Counted from the first letter of the stretch, positions 12,901 to 27,900 are shown. The stretch is DNA of 60,000 bases from Owenia fusiformis (GCA_903813345.2 CAIIXF020000001.1:38349366-38409365); one strand, 5' to 3'. Notes: generated by a model not told the origin, from the sequence alone. Made by a program: numbers and translations.

Positions 12901-15900
12901 TTCATAATCATTTTTTTAAATATTGTATGTTTATGAGTGTTTGGAACAAGTGTCAGATTTAATTCATCTTGGAAGATGGTATTATTATAAATGTATTGAT
13001 TCATCAAATCTTGGGCCTAATTTCTTATTAAACAGATAATCTATTTGTCTAGGATTTCATATTATCAAAAGTCATATTCATAAAATTTAGCAAAAAATAT
13101 TTTGAATAATATAATAATAGTATACAAGTAATAATATAGTATAATATTAATATCAAATATTATTGTGGTACTTATTCATACATGATATACTATTACACTT
13201 AGTATGCATGTGCATAATCCAATTTAGTTCCAATTGGAAAAAAATTAACAGATTAAACTTCCTTTAAACTTTCTCAAAATGCTCAAATTAATTGTTTGAT
13301 TCATTTGTAGAAAAGTCACTGTTGTAATTATATTTATTTATATATATGTTTGACAGAAAATGTTGTGAACAAGCACTCCAAGCACTTGTTTTATTAGTAA
13401 AAAAGCGATTCAAGTTAAATCAATATGCTTTACTTAATCCATTGAGAAAAAATGTCTTCTAAATTCAAAAAAATATTGAGGCTTATTTGAGTCACATTAT
13501 AACATGAAAACATAATTATACAAACTCAATTTGTTTTCCTAATATGCACCCATAATACTGGAAATAACTTGGGTACCAGTTATCTTGGGTACGACTTGTC
13601 TTGGGTACCAGTTGTCTTGGGTACGACTTGTCTTGGGTACCAGTTGACTAGGAAGCATTTTAAAGGTCTAAGTTGCTCATGACACCACAAGCTATTCAGA
13701 TATGTAAGATCTCTAAATAATTTTTATAGTTCTGAGAAACTCATCCTCAAATATTGTCCAACGATGTGCACTTTGTTGTTTATTGCCACATGGACAAGTA
13801 GCAAAACACCCTTGACTAGAAACTTTGTTTAGCAATTTTCGCTGCCTTTTGCCATTTTACATTTGCGAATTGCCAAGGACATATTATGTTTCTTGTGTTG
13901 CTACGAAGGTTTGTTTGTGAGTACTGGTACAAGACACCCATCTTTGATATATCTTCAAATAGGTAATGCACTTTGAGATTCATATAGTAATTTAGAATGC
14001 TACCTTGAAGGACATAAGAAACTTTAAGAGCTCTTTTTAACTCTCATCCTTCTTTGCAAGCAACATTCTGTATCATCAGACTGAATACAAATTCTCTCAA
14101 CATTGAACTCCTTTGTCTTGTCTGCAGCACTGTAATAGACATGGGCCATAAGAAGAGTGTCAACTTCTTCATGATCAGTATTTGATAGATAAGTTGCAAC
14201 TATCAGTTTTGCAAAGTTCAATAGCAGCTCTGCCATAAGTGATATTCATCCAATTTTAGAGATACAGTAACATTGCTTCACAAACCAAAGACAGCTTACC
14301 ATTTTGTAATCCTTTCCAAAATCATCTTGTTGGCCGTTCTTCATTTCACAATGTTTACGTTTACCAAAATATCCCCAAGCCCAATATCCATCATGAACTT
14401 CCTAATTACACCACCCTTAGGTGTAATATGGAAATCACCAAGCCTTTGACAACATTGCATTTGATATGAGGGAATTCAACCAATATGGCTTGATCACTGG
14501 TTATAATTATCACAGAACTATACCCCATTATTTTTAAATATATTCCAAGTATTGTACTATATATTGCATAGATTCATGAGCAATTTGCAACATATCATAA
14601 CCAGAAAAGCCCAATGGACAAAGATAGAGAATACCCGCCCCATTTGCAACTCAACTTTAAATGTACATAGTATTGATCTAGAATAGCGACAACTTTGTTA
14701 AAGTCTATACTTTGAAATTGTTTGGTTTTTATATTTCTGGTTATTTTTTCAAAATAAATGGGGTAGGGGAGATATGTAAGCTCTAATATAATGACAGGCT
14801 TTCCAATATACATTTTTAAATACCTTAAATCAAAGTAGGCAGGCAAAAGAACAGATTTGTTCAAGAATCCATCAACCAATCAGCATAAAACTCAAGATAT
14901 AAGGAACTATATGTTATTGCTAACAGTGGAAATGATGAAAAATGCCAAATTTTGTTCTTAAATGTCTAATTTCTCTACACTAGAATACAAATGAAGGTCC
15001 TGAAACATTAATTATAGCAATCAATAACACATAAAGAATAGTTACATCTTTGTTAAAGTTTATACTAGTAGTTTGAAGTTATTTTTTATATTTTCCAGTC
15101 ATCTTCCCTAATAAATGGGGTAGGGGAGAACTGAAAGCTCTAATATGAACATTGTTTGTCTACTATACATTTTCAGTACCTTAAATGGAATAAGACATGT
15201 ACAAGAACAGATTTAATCCAAAATGTATCAACCAGTCAGCATAAAACTCAAGATATGAGGATCTATATGTTACTGCTGAAAGCAGCATTGATTAAAAAAT
15301 GCCAAGTTTTGCCCTTAAATGTCTCATTTCTAGCCACTTGAATACCAATAAAAGTTCTGAAAAATCTTAAAAATATTAAATAACACATAATATTGATAAT
15401 AGAATAGCTACAACTTTATGAAAGTCTATAATTTCAAGTAATTTTATTTTTTCATATTTCTCGTTTATTTTCCATAATTGATGGGGTAGGGGAGATCTGA
15501 AAGCTCTAATATGAACATTGTTTGTCTACTATACATTTTCTATACCTTAAATGGAAGAAGACATGCACAAGAACAGATTTGATTGAAAATGCAACAATCA
15601 GACAGCATAAAACTCAAGATATGAGGAACTATATATAACTGCTGAAAGTGAAAATGATAAAAAAAATGCCAAGTTTTGTCCTTAAATGTCTCATTTCTAG
15701 CCACTTGTATACCGCTATAGGTTCTGAAATATCTTAAAATCATTAAATAACACATAATATTGACATAGAATAGCTACAACTTTGTTAAAGTTTATAATTT
15801 CAAGTTATTTAATTTTTCATATTTTTCGGTAATTTTCCATAATAAATGGGGTAGGGGAGATCTGAAAGCTCTCATACGAACATTGGTTGTCCACTATACA

Positions 15901-18900
15901 TTTTCTATACCTTAAATGGAAGAACATATGTACAAGCACAGATTTAATCAAAAATGCAACAACCAGTCAGCATTAAACTCGAGATATAAGGAACTATATG
16001 TTAATGCTGAAAGCGAAAATGATTAAAAATGCCAAATTTTGTCCTTAAATGTCACATTTCTAGACACAAGTATACTAATGAAGGTCTTGAAACATCTGAG
16101 AAACCTTACATAACACAAAATATTGATATAGAATAGCTACAACTTTGTTTGAGTTGAACATTTTGACTTCTTGTAGTTTCCATTTTTAGCCATTTTTTCT
16201 AAAAAATTCAAGGTATGTCTTCTTCGGACCAGTATTTAGATATGTTCGCAAGAGTTATATGCTTCGCAGGCGAAATCTTTTATGCAGGACACCCTAATAG
16301 AATAAAAAATACACAGAAATTCCATCCAGCACATAAAGTCATTTTTTCCTTAACGGAGCCTCTTAGAAAATTTTCCACCCCGAGTAACAGTCCAACATAG
16401 TCAAAAATTCAAAATCAGTCACAGTCAAGAATTTGCAAAAATGGCTGCAATTCTCAAACCCGATAACAGAAGGGCTTGCGTTTGGTGGCCCAGTTTCATA
16501 CTTCGCTTGGAGTCAAAGCCGTACAAACTTATGCTACCATGAAGAAAGTATAAACGGAGTATAAACCAGCTAGAACTACAATTATGAGGTGGCAGAAGAG
16601 ATCCAAAAGTGATGACTAGACCCGTGATGACAACTCCAAACATGAGTGGCAAAACTCCATAAGTCACGGTTTGGGAAATTTCTAAGGGTGTTCTACCTAA
16701 CAGGCATCAAAAGTTCATAACATGCAAAGGCCAATAGTTTGAAAAAATGTGACAATGTGCAATATACATCCATTAAATCTAGGATGTGCTCCTAGTAATT
16801 TAGTACCTCAAAATGTATTTAAAGAACATACTTCTAATAGCTACACAAAATGGTATTTGTTGATTAATTATTTCATATTTTCAATTTTAATTCCTTTTGA
16901 CATGACAATAACCTGTCTCACCCTACCAAAACTCACCAAGTTGATTTTATAATAACATCAACATAGATTATCAATCAACATGAAAATTTTTAGAATAATC
17001 AAAATGTCTCTAAGGAACATTCACTGAAAATTTCATGGAAAAATATCAATTGTTGCTAAAGTTAGAGGATATAGTGCATTACTTCTGGGACAACCCTCGT
17101 ACTGTATGTGTGCACCCAGAATAAAAATGGTGGTTAAATCCTATAATATAGTATTGCTCCGTCAAAACATGGACGTAATAATCACTGATTCACGACCACG
17201 CATGTACTAAATTACTTTTAGGTTATTTAAGCAAAGGGATTTATTCTTTCTATCACATTGATGAACAAAGCCCATTGATAACTTTGACGTTTCTCATCAA
17301 AGAACTTATAGATTTATGGACAATTTTACAGTGATAACTAATAGGGTTTAAAGTGACCCTATTTTACCAAAGCTAGCGATTATTCGGACAGTTCATACAA
17401 AATGCTATTTCAATATAGATGAGTAAATCCAACGAGTATTCTTAGAGCTCGTTTCCCAACAATACTGTAAACCATATTAGATCTTTTGTATCTCAATTAC
17501 ACGAGGCAAATGTCATTCCATATCTTAAAATACTAATTTTCCAGACCACTACCGATTTTGTTAACAAGGCAAGCCAACATGGTATCCAGATCCTCGCATC
17601 TGAAAGTTTTGCTAATGATCCTCGACAACAAGTACGGAATTTGAAGGTAGTAATGTTAATCAATTCGTATTTGTAAATATCACAAACATACTATATTGGA
17701 GCAAGAATGTGAATAGTCTTTCATGATTCAAAAAGGGGTACAATTAAAATCTAAATTTTTTATACTATCTTTAACACCACTCTTAAAAATGAATTACTTG
17801 AGTATTTCCCAAGTATTTCCCAAGTATAAAAATTACTTAAAGTTACTTAGTTTTACTTCATTTTACTTAGGTTTAACTTATATTGTCATTTTGAGTTTTT
17901 TAATTGCTTAATTATGTAAATGAGTATTACAATTACCACAGTAAGTATTTCAATTTCTCTCCTTGCATTAGTAAATTCACCATAAATGAATTACTTAAAA
18001 ATTACTTAAAAATTATTCAGTAGTTCAAGATTATTTAAGTAATTTTTGACTTAAAATGAGTAGTACAATTTCTCAATATAAGGAAATCCAAGTAATAATT
18101 TTTAAGAGTGACATACTTCATGACATGAACCACTCCTTATCTCCGTCAAAATTTTTACTGTAAAAGTATATTATATGATATATTATTAGAGGCCCTCCTT
18201 TTCTGATGCTTGTATGAGCTCTGTGCAAGAAATAGCGGAAGCTGTTGAAGCACAATGCGGAGAGGATATCTAAAACAAGCTGCTGGTTGTCATAATATAA
18301 TATCCGCCGCCCCATGGCCAATGTGCAATAACCAACGCTCAATATTTTCTCAATCACAAGCTCGCTGTGTATAATAATAACAATAAGTGTTTATGTATCT
18401 CGTGGGAGTAAGAAGCAGAATATCTCGAGGGGCCCTGTCTTTTTTACCTTTGCCGATTTTCCAATCTTTGCCGATCCTTTCTTGTTTTTCATTTATAACC
18501 AGCTGCAGGTTTCTTTTAACGCTATAATGTTTTCATCATCAATGTTATACAGGGTGGGCCAAAAAACGCCACATTTATTCTCAAGACACTATAACTTTTT
18601 CATTTTCCAACCTACATACACCTTTTGCAGTTATATAGAACCAGAGTTCCTAAGTAATAAAACAATGTAACAAGTCCTTCAACTTGTATTGCATTTGATC
18701 TAAAAGAGAAGTTCAGTTGGTCCGCCAGCCTCTGTGGTGTTAACTTTTAGTCTTAGTCGCCTTGCTGATATAGCAGTATCAATGAAATGGTGACTAAGTT
18801 TCTTTCAACCTGTCTTAATTGCCAGCTTTAGTTGAGCAATTTTTGAAATTCGGTGCCTTTATACCATCTCCTGGATACCTTAACCCATAACCTATACTCA

Positions 18901-21900
18901 CTGGGGTTTACATCAGTACTACTAAGTCGTTAGTCATCAGGCCGTATCAGTTCAGGTACATTATGCAAATTCTGTTAATTTCTCATGGCACACCACATGT
19001 TTAAGTTAGACGATGGTGACATATTCTATTCAAGTAAAAGTGTACAATTCATAATGGCTAGATTGCATCTTCAAGTCTCATTTGGTATGCAAATTATGAT
19101 TTTGGATCAAAAGTCAAAAAGGTTATAGCATTTTAGAAAAAAGTGGCGTTTTTTGGCCCACCCTGTACAATAAGAGCTTTTTGGTTTGCTTGTTTAACTA
19201 TTTCCATTCCATTTAATACTTATCTTGATTTTGACATTTTTAATTCTTTTGAGACCGAAGGACAATTCAAAAGTCACACATTTTCATTATTTCCGATTTT
19301 AAATCATTTCTTCATCTTTCAGATTGTAGTTCGACAGTTAGGTAGGATAATTAACATTTTGAGACTTCACCAAATGTTTTTGTATTTTAGATGACATATA
19401 TGAATAATTGATATTAGAAAAACATCTTTCAGAAACACGGTGTCAGAATAATTGTTGGAAACTTCTATGAGGATAAAGCCAGAATTATTTTCTGTGAAGC
19501 ATACAAAGAGAAAATGTATGGCAGCAAATACGTATGGATTATCACAGGTGGGGTCTACATTTATTTCAATTTATACTAGGTCTGTTTATTTCAATTGCAG
19601 CGGAGTGCAAATGAAATACTTGTTAAATCCCTTCTGACGTTCGAAACAGGTACTGAACTATTTTAAAACCTGGAAGTATTTAGCTTCATAACAAATTGTT
19701 CAGTAGATATCTAAGCACAAGTACCAAAGGGGAAAGAATAAGGAACATTGCAACGATACAAACACAACCATTCATAGGGAAATAAACCACCAATATCCCA
19801 ATTGTATGGTATTTCTTATTTATGAACTATCGCATGATACATCACATCAAAGAATTGGTACATATCTGATCCTAAATCCGACAAAACATATCATAAAATA
19901 AATTTCACAGGAATGACCATATACATGTTATTTGATTCCTGTCATAGCTGTAAAATTTAGACAAAACTCAAATGTGATTTACATAGTATAAATCCACTTG
20001 CAAGTGAGCTTGTTGCTATAGGGAGTGCTTTTAAACAACCTTTCTGGGTAAATAATTGTTTATCATCGCTTGGGGTGGAAAAGCTGTAAAGTACACCTCG
20101 AAACCAATTACTTATTTCAGTTTATCTCCAGAATGGGACTCTAAAATATGTATCATTGGTCATTTTTCATTTAGAAAATAGCCCTTTACGATCTATATCA
20201 CGATTCGCTAGAATTGTTCCACAATCCTATTCAAAATGTCATTAAATGCGTTAATCAATTTTACAATTAATTCATCAATTCTCTAAAAGGAAGTCATATG
20301 TACGTGAGGGGAAAACATTAGCCAGAACAAACAAACCATAGTGAGTCAAAAAATAAGTTACCGTCTCTCTCAAGTATTTAAGCTGAATTATTACGATATG
20401 CAGTTTTTCATCATCCAGTAATATTCCTTCAGCATCGTCAATTTGGTCTTTACACTTCTTCAGGAAGCGAAGCTTCTTGAACGCTTCTATGCGTTTTAAT
20501 TTTTCCCAGGTCCTAACTGCAATGCTTGGTCTAAACTAATAATATTTGATAAATAATATTATTTTTCCCAAACACGCTCTATACCTTTGATTTGATCCTG
20601 AATGTGTACTCTAACTCAACTATGTTACTGGCCATGGGATTTGGTACTCATTTGGACTAAATATTATTACAAGTGTATTGACCTGCGTTTTATAGCTGAG
20701 TATAATTTATTTCAAGCTGGCATTTGGAAAGAATGAACACAATTGTGACATAAACAAATAGTTAATAGATAAAGCGGCATCGTTAAAATGTCGCTGATGT
20801 AATCTGTGATTTATGCAAATTGCATGTTTTGTTCAGATCCACAATTGGCCACACAGGCTATTCCACGAAAGAACTGTCCAATCGTGATGAGAGGATATGT
20901 TTCAAAATACTACACATACTGCTACTCTCTAAAAATCCAATCAAAACTTGTGGAATAGCTTAAGAAGGGGTTACTAGTTTTAAGTTTTTTAAGTTTAAAA
21001 TAGTTTATTTTTGTGTCACTGATATTACAATATACATATAAAATACATAATAAAAACAACATTTTGTAACATCACCAGCCGGTGCCGACTTATGAGACAC
21101 AGTATACATTATATCTGAGTGTCACCCATTACTACCCCCAATGGGCAGCTTGGGTCAACATTCTTACAATGCAGTTATTGCAGATTGAGTTGAATAATCA
21201 GAACACATGGTCTCCTTATAAGCCTGATTATGTCAAAATGACAGTATTAAATCACAATATATTTGTTGCTGAGTTTGCCGAAGAGCATACTCATTACGTA
21301 TATTATTCCCCCAGGTTTCTACAGTAGGGAATGGTGGAAGGGTAACGCCGATGATGATCCACATGACTGTACAACTGACCAGCTAGAAGAAGCAATCAAT
21401 GGCTACTTCACTGGTGACGCTATGCCGAAAAGTCCCGAGAACACACGAGGAATCTCAGGAAAGGTGAGTGAAGATTCCGAGATAGAGTCAGCAAAACAAA
21501 AAGTTTTGCACAATTCAAAACAAAGCATCGGAGTTGTGTAATTTAGGATGTGCACTATTATTGCTTATCAATATATACGCGTTACAACAAAACGATTATT
21601 TTCGACGAGTTAACAATTTACGAACAAAAAGGCTTTAGAGCAAATTCCTTAATTGAAAAAGGTCACATTTCAAATTGGATAAAGACTATGATGTAAGTCT
21701 CACTCTGGCATACATATTGGAGTCCAAAATGGTCCCAATACATATAGGCACGAGGGGCCAACGAGTTCAATTTAGTTTTGCTTTTGGCCTTTTTGTCTTT
21801 TGAGCTCCCACAATGTCCCATGGGACATAAATCAACAGAGATCGAACCGTTCCCCATTAGTAAACATTGGACTTGAGTTCCTCTTAATCTTAATTAATTT

Positions 21901-24900
21901 AAAAGAAGTAAATATACCATGCTTTATCTGCTCCGATTAGTTTCCATACTACTTGATACTAAGTAATGAGAGTATGGCATTCCCAATGACCTAATTATTC
22001 ATCATAATGTCAAATCCAGCGTATTTATTTTCTTAATTTAGAACAAGACATTATATCTATTGATATGATAAATCTTTGAACTACATTGGAGTTTAATTGA
22101 GTTGTCATTTCAGACTTACGAGGAGTTCATTGCTGAGTATAACAACTTCACTGCGAATGCCTCTTTGACTGGTCACCAAGAAGCTCCATACGGTTACGAC
22201 AGCGTTTGGACTGTGGCATACATGTTGAATAGAAGTCTTGAATTCATGACAAAAAGTAGTAAGATTAATCAGATCGCATTAACTCAAGTCACACTACTCT
22301 CACACAGGAATCATTTGTTATGAACAAACATAAAATGAGTACAATTCTTAAAACAACTATAATCAGTTCATCTCCTATCATGACCAATGATACGATTAAT
22401 CTGGGTGCAATTAGTCCTGTCGTCATGTCAATCTTAAAATGTGTGGGGTATTAAAACAGTAATGTAAGCGGGAATCATATGATGCGAGACTCGACATTCA
22501 TCATACCTATGTCCGATCATAAGTTTGTATAGTTGGGTTTCAAATATTAATTGTATGACTTATACGAGACCAATGTTAATGCAACAAGAGGGAATCAAAC
22601 CTACTTATACATGTTTTTATCTGTTTTGAAAAATTCAATATGAGATGTATATTTCTTAGTTTTTTTTAAGAAATCTACAAATATTCCGTTGCGGTTTTAT
22701 CTTTACATCGTCATTTCAATCAATGTCATCATTTTTCTCAGTTACCTTGAAATATCAAGACGGGTGTCCTTCAGCATTTATTAAGCAGTAAAAAATTAAT
22801 TTGCATCATGGGTGACGAAACGTTTCTACTTTCCTGGTGAATGTCGAGTCTCACGACATACGAATGTAAATTTAGACGATCTGTCTGCATGGCTGTATAA
22901 GATGCCCAGGCGCTGTTTTTGTTACATAAATAGTCTTATGTTTCATAAAACTAATTTTAGCTCCCCAATTTGTCTGTAAACTGTAGACTTGAAAACCATG
23001 GTCAAATTCACTATTAAGTTCGTAATGTCAGGTCTGATAGTAAATGGTATTACATTAGCTTGTTATCGAATTAAGGAGTATATTAGAGTCGATTAATGTC
23101 GTATTATTTTGCAATTAGAAACATTTTTTTGCAGAATGGGGAAAACGCTTAGAAGACTTTGAATACAGAGACAAACGCATGGGAGATGTATTTTTTCGCA
23201 TGATGGCGAACACATTCTTCGAGGGAGTATCGGTAAATTAAATGTGTATCGTAACGATCAGTGAAATTGTGAAAAGCATGCCTTCAGTAAATTGTGATAC
23301 TGATGTCGAGTAAATAATTATGATTCGATATATATAGCTAAGTCATATGGCTAAAACACATATAACATTTGAAATGTCACATATCTCTAGTACAATTTTA
23401 GTTCAGGTTGAACCAAAAAGGTAAGCCAAACAAATATTAATAAATCAATAAACCATCCGGTTTTATAGTCAGTCTACATATATGCTCAAAATGCCTGCCT
23501 CGTCTCTGGAGGCAAATATATAAGAAGAATATTTAAGAAACTAAACAAACTAATCATTTAAAAAATGGTTTGAAGGCCTATAATTAATTGTTTTATTCAC
23601 GCCTAACCATCGACAAGGTACAGTCACGTGACCGTGACAAAATATGCCGTAGTACACTTTTGATGTACAATGTCACTATTAACTGATTTTAAGCAAAGAC
23701 TATGATGTAGGTTTGATGCAGGTTTTCAAAAATAAATTTGAGGAATAAAAAAGGATTTCCTGTTTGATTTCGCGTGTATTCGATTTAAAAGACATTTATT
23801 TTTCTAATTACGTTAAAAGATCTTCGAGCAGTGCTCGATTTTTTTCGTTGTACGTCTACCCATACAATTGTTCGGTTGGGAAATGTTGTTTTTTACACAT
23901 TTCCTTTGATAATTTTCTCCCCTGACGTCTCGGAGTGTCGAATATTTTAATGAGAATGTGTTTCTCTAAACTGCACAATTTAAGTCGGGTTAAGATTTAA
24001 TAAATATTCATGCATTTGGTATAATTTAAAAAATCAGAAATGTACGTTGTCAACTCACAGTGTATGTTGTCCCTGTAACTGAAATTCATGAGTTATAATA
24101 TTAAACATTGCAATGATTTAATTTCAAAATGCATTAAGGGTTTATGCGTAACAAGTGATGTTCAACGAACATGCTCCTGTATCCCTAGTACAGATAAACA
24201 GGTAAACGTGATTTTTTCGTTGAATGCTATTTTATTTTATGAAAGTGTTAATATGGTGATTAATATGTGACCATGGCGTGATATCTTCCGACCTTTTTGA
24301 CCACTCGGCGTCGGTACGTTACGTTATGTTTAGTTGCACTTTTATGAATTTTAATAATCTCAAGGAGTTCACGGAGAGATCTATACTAGCAAGATGACTT
24401 TCAAAATTTATGCTATAGGGTCTCCCGAAAGTATGGGCCCCCTAGGCAGACATATACCAATGTCTCCATAGTATGTGTCATATATCATTTTAAAGTTCAT
24501 CCAAAGTTATATTATTTGCCGAGTATCATGGTTCAACTCACAAATGGAAAAAGTTACAGAAATACAAAAGTTAGTGTTTGGCCAAAATTAAAGTCAGTTT
24601 TACACCAAACAATAGTCGGTGTGTCTCCTTAGCCGCCATGTTCTTTCCACATCAAAAGTGTACTACGGTATATTTTGTCAATGTCACGTGACTGTACCTT
24701 GTCGATGGTCAGGCGTGTTATTACCTAATTTTTTTTAACATATTATTTATTTCCTTCATAATCAAAAAATACACAATTTATTACCTAATAAGTATTAACA
24801 TACTCTCTTTACAAGGGGCCAGTGCTATTTGACAGTAATGGAGACAGAAGAGGCCTCACTCAGATCGAGCAGCTGCAAAATGGTTTAGAAACAACAGTCG

Positions 24901-27900
24901 CTATATATAATCCGAGACAACAAGGAAAACAGACGATCAGATGGTATAACAAAATCAACTGGATAGGTGAAAAAACACTTGTTGCAAATAATATTTATAT
25001 AAATGATCGTAGATTATTAAGTTGAAGCAACATACACGCACATAAGTCTGTCAGCCCTTTTCCTAATTCAGAAACAATTGCAAAATTTGTTCCTGCTTCT
25101 CCATCACATCTATTTTAAAATACATATCGATCAAAACTGATTATCACCATAATATGTGGACGGGTTTTAGCCACACCCTGTAGATAGTGCGTTATAGTCA
25201 TTTATGTTTGAATGTTAATATTATTAATTAATTCACGAAACGAAAGTAAAATCTAAAGGTATTTGTTTCATAAGAAAGGGAAAACTATCAAAAATTAGGA
25301 TATAAAAACACGACCGAAGTTTACCCGTTAATATGATCAAATTAGTGCTTTCATGAACACGGGACAGTTTCGACATTTTAATAACATCATATCATTATTC
25401 TTATTAGGCGATACTCCTCCCTCTGACTCTATGAAACAAAAGATGGTGCCACGAGTAATCTCATTTGCTTTGCTGCTGTGTATGTCTGCCTGTGCCTGTC
25501 TTGGAATCATTCTCACAATTGGCTTCATCATATTTAATGTCAAATATAGGGACCACAGGTACACATCCCGTTTCTATAAAATAACTACTGACCTCTATAG
25601 GTTAACCGTCGAGTTTATGTCCAGATAATGAAAAACGAGGCCGCTCAAATAGTTATTTAATAGAAAATGTCCTCGGATATTACAAACCAGAAAGTTGTTA
25701 ATTGGAGGGAGCATTTGTGTTAATGTTATTAATGTGAATTAGTATAAAGTGTTGATATCATTTGCAAGTCTGGTAGTATATGCCTTATATGCAATCAGGT
25801 CCAATAAATAACCCTAGTTTAGCAGAGTGGAACCTTTTCTTCCGGTGTCCTACGTTACCTGACGTATATTATTACATTTTTCCACGCGCATCGAAATTTA
25901 GGTTCTGGTGGTTGGCGTCCGACGTATGTAACAACTTCTAAAAAGTTCCTATAACTTAACAAATACTGTTTCGACTGACATTTTGTCAAAATCATCTACA
26001 CGTTCTCAGAAGTTCAAATCTGACCTTAGATTTCAGGTTTGAACTTCAATGACCTTCTTAAGGTAAAAAAGGTCAAAATGGTATTTTTCATCTTGTTTCA
26101 AATTGACCATTTTTTCAAAATCATCTACAAGATCTCAGAAGTTCAAATCTGACTTTAGATTTGAGATTTGACATTCAACGACCCTCTCAATGTCAAAAAG
26201 ATATTTCTCGACTTGATTCAAATTAATCATTTTTTAAAATCATCTACAAGTTCTCAGAATTTCAAATGCGATTTCATATTTGAGATTTGCCCTGCATTGA
26301 CCTTATCAAGGTCAAAAAGGTCAAAAAGGTATTTTTTCAATTGCTTCAACTTGGTTCAAATTGACCAATTTTTTCAAAATCATCTACAAGATCTCAGAAG
26401 TTCAAATCTGATTTTTAGATTGAAGACTTGACCTTCACTGACCTTCTCAAGGTAAAAGGTCAAAAAGGACTTTTTTCAACTTGCTTGAAATTGTCCACTT
26501 TTTCAAAACCAATCTACAAGTTTTCAGAAGTTCAAATCTGACAAAATTGAACTAATAATATTGTGAGCAACGAGGTGGTGACATTTTGAAATGTTAATGC
26601 CTTGTCTTTCTTGACTTTGTCCTTTGCAGGTTCATCAAAATGAGTAGTCCAAATCTCAACAACGTAATATTGGCGGGCGCTTTACTAGCGTTTGGATCAA
26701 TCATATTCGGTGGTATAGATATTGGATTAGTTGAAGAACATGATGTCCTTCTCATGTGTAAAGTAAGTTTGCTTTGCATTTTACATTCAGACGGCTTACA
26801 GTCTATGAGACACTATCAATATTATATAACAGACAATGGCACTACACATAGCAATACGGAGAGAAGTAATGTGTGTGTCGTTAATTTCAACTCACAAGGA
26901 TGGGGCAACCTTCAATATAATTTTATTATAAAAACGAAATTGTATACTTTTCGAGCGTGATACAGGACATTACTTGTCAAAACATGAGTAAGACAAGATA
27001 AAAAACACGTTACTATAATTACAAATCCTAACCTCGTAAAACCCAAAGGATCAGGAAGTAAAATCAACATATCTGTAATGAAACATTTATAACTGATTGT
27101 ACAGTAATTGTATACGATACAAATAATATAAGTTAATTAAACTAATTTTGTTTAGATCCATATTTGGCTTCTGGCTCTCGGATTTTCTCTTGCATTTGGA
27201 GCAATGTTCAGCAAGACATGGCGGGTCCATAAAATCTTTACAAACAAAAAGATGCATAGGACGGCAAGTGTAACTTTTTATTATTAAAATCATCATAATG
27301 CCAAGATGAGTGCAAAATATGCACAAATTTCCTTTAATGTTCAGAACAAGAGGTCATCACCTAAAAAACTCAGTAATAATTGTTGTTTTTTATTCCATAA
27401 ACACTGGCTTAGAAGCAACTAGAAACTCGCATACTTATTATATGTCCTTGTATTGTAGTGGGTATGTATTATGTCATGATCAAAATCTCTGTAAAGAATA
27501 ATATTTCAATAATTCTGGCGCGATATTATACAATATTTTTAGAGTATTCCTTCTAACTAAAAATGTCGTCTATCTTCATGGTTAAATGCCATTTACACAA
27601 CCCTCAGATCGGAAAGAACATATTTTAGTTTTGAATATGTATAAGGTGCCATCAATGTAATAATTTAGAACAAAACCACGTTTACTTTCTAGATATTTCA
27701 ATTTACGTTTCTGTATTCCTAATTGCAAAACGTGTACGTATTTTAGGTAATACGTGACTCTCAGCTATACATCATAGTGGGAGTACTAATATTCATTGAT
27801 ACAGTTGTATTATGCGTATGGGAAGTTGTGCAACCACTACAACTGGTAAAGACGAGCTATATTCTGGACAAATGGGTAATTTGATTATGCATCAACCTCT

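Larger units (their letters stand above)
10426..17099. mobile_element. 6.7-kb mariner-ended foldback element
   Basis: Termini CGAGGGTTGTTCCAGAAGTA and TACTTCTGGGACAACCCTCG, with TA on both sides, are typical mariner-type ends. Homology between arms extends at least 350 bp inward, including a conserved segment starting ATGTCTTCTTCGGACC. Each arm then carries about four tandem copies of a unit of roughly 360 bp, inverted relative to the other arm. No transposase frame is visible. The centre is interrupted by a second transposon. It fills most of receptor intron 3. Confidence 0.75.

Noticed and set aside
14595-14879. 94-codon minus-strand ORF
   Set aside because: Falls in the right-arm tandem array of the foldback. 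Its reading frame is not conserved among the other units of the array.
10548-16400. Two ORFs starting [19 protein letters not shown], one on each strand (10548-10787 minus, 16215-16400 plus)
   Set aside because: They are the mirrored copies of the same terminal segment of the 6.7-kb foldback. Each diverges into noise, and no domain is recognised.
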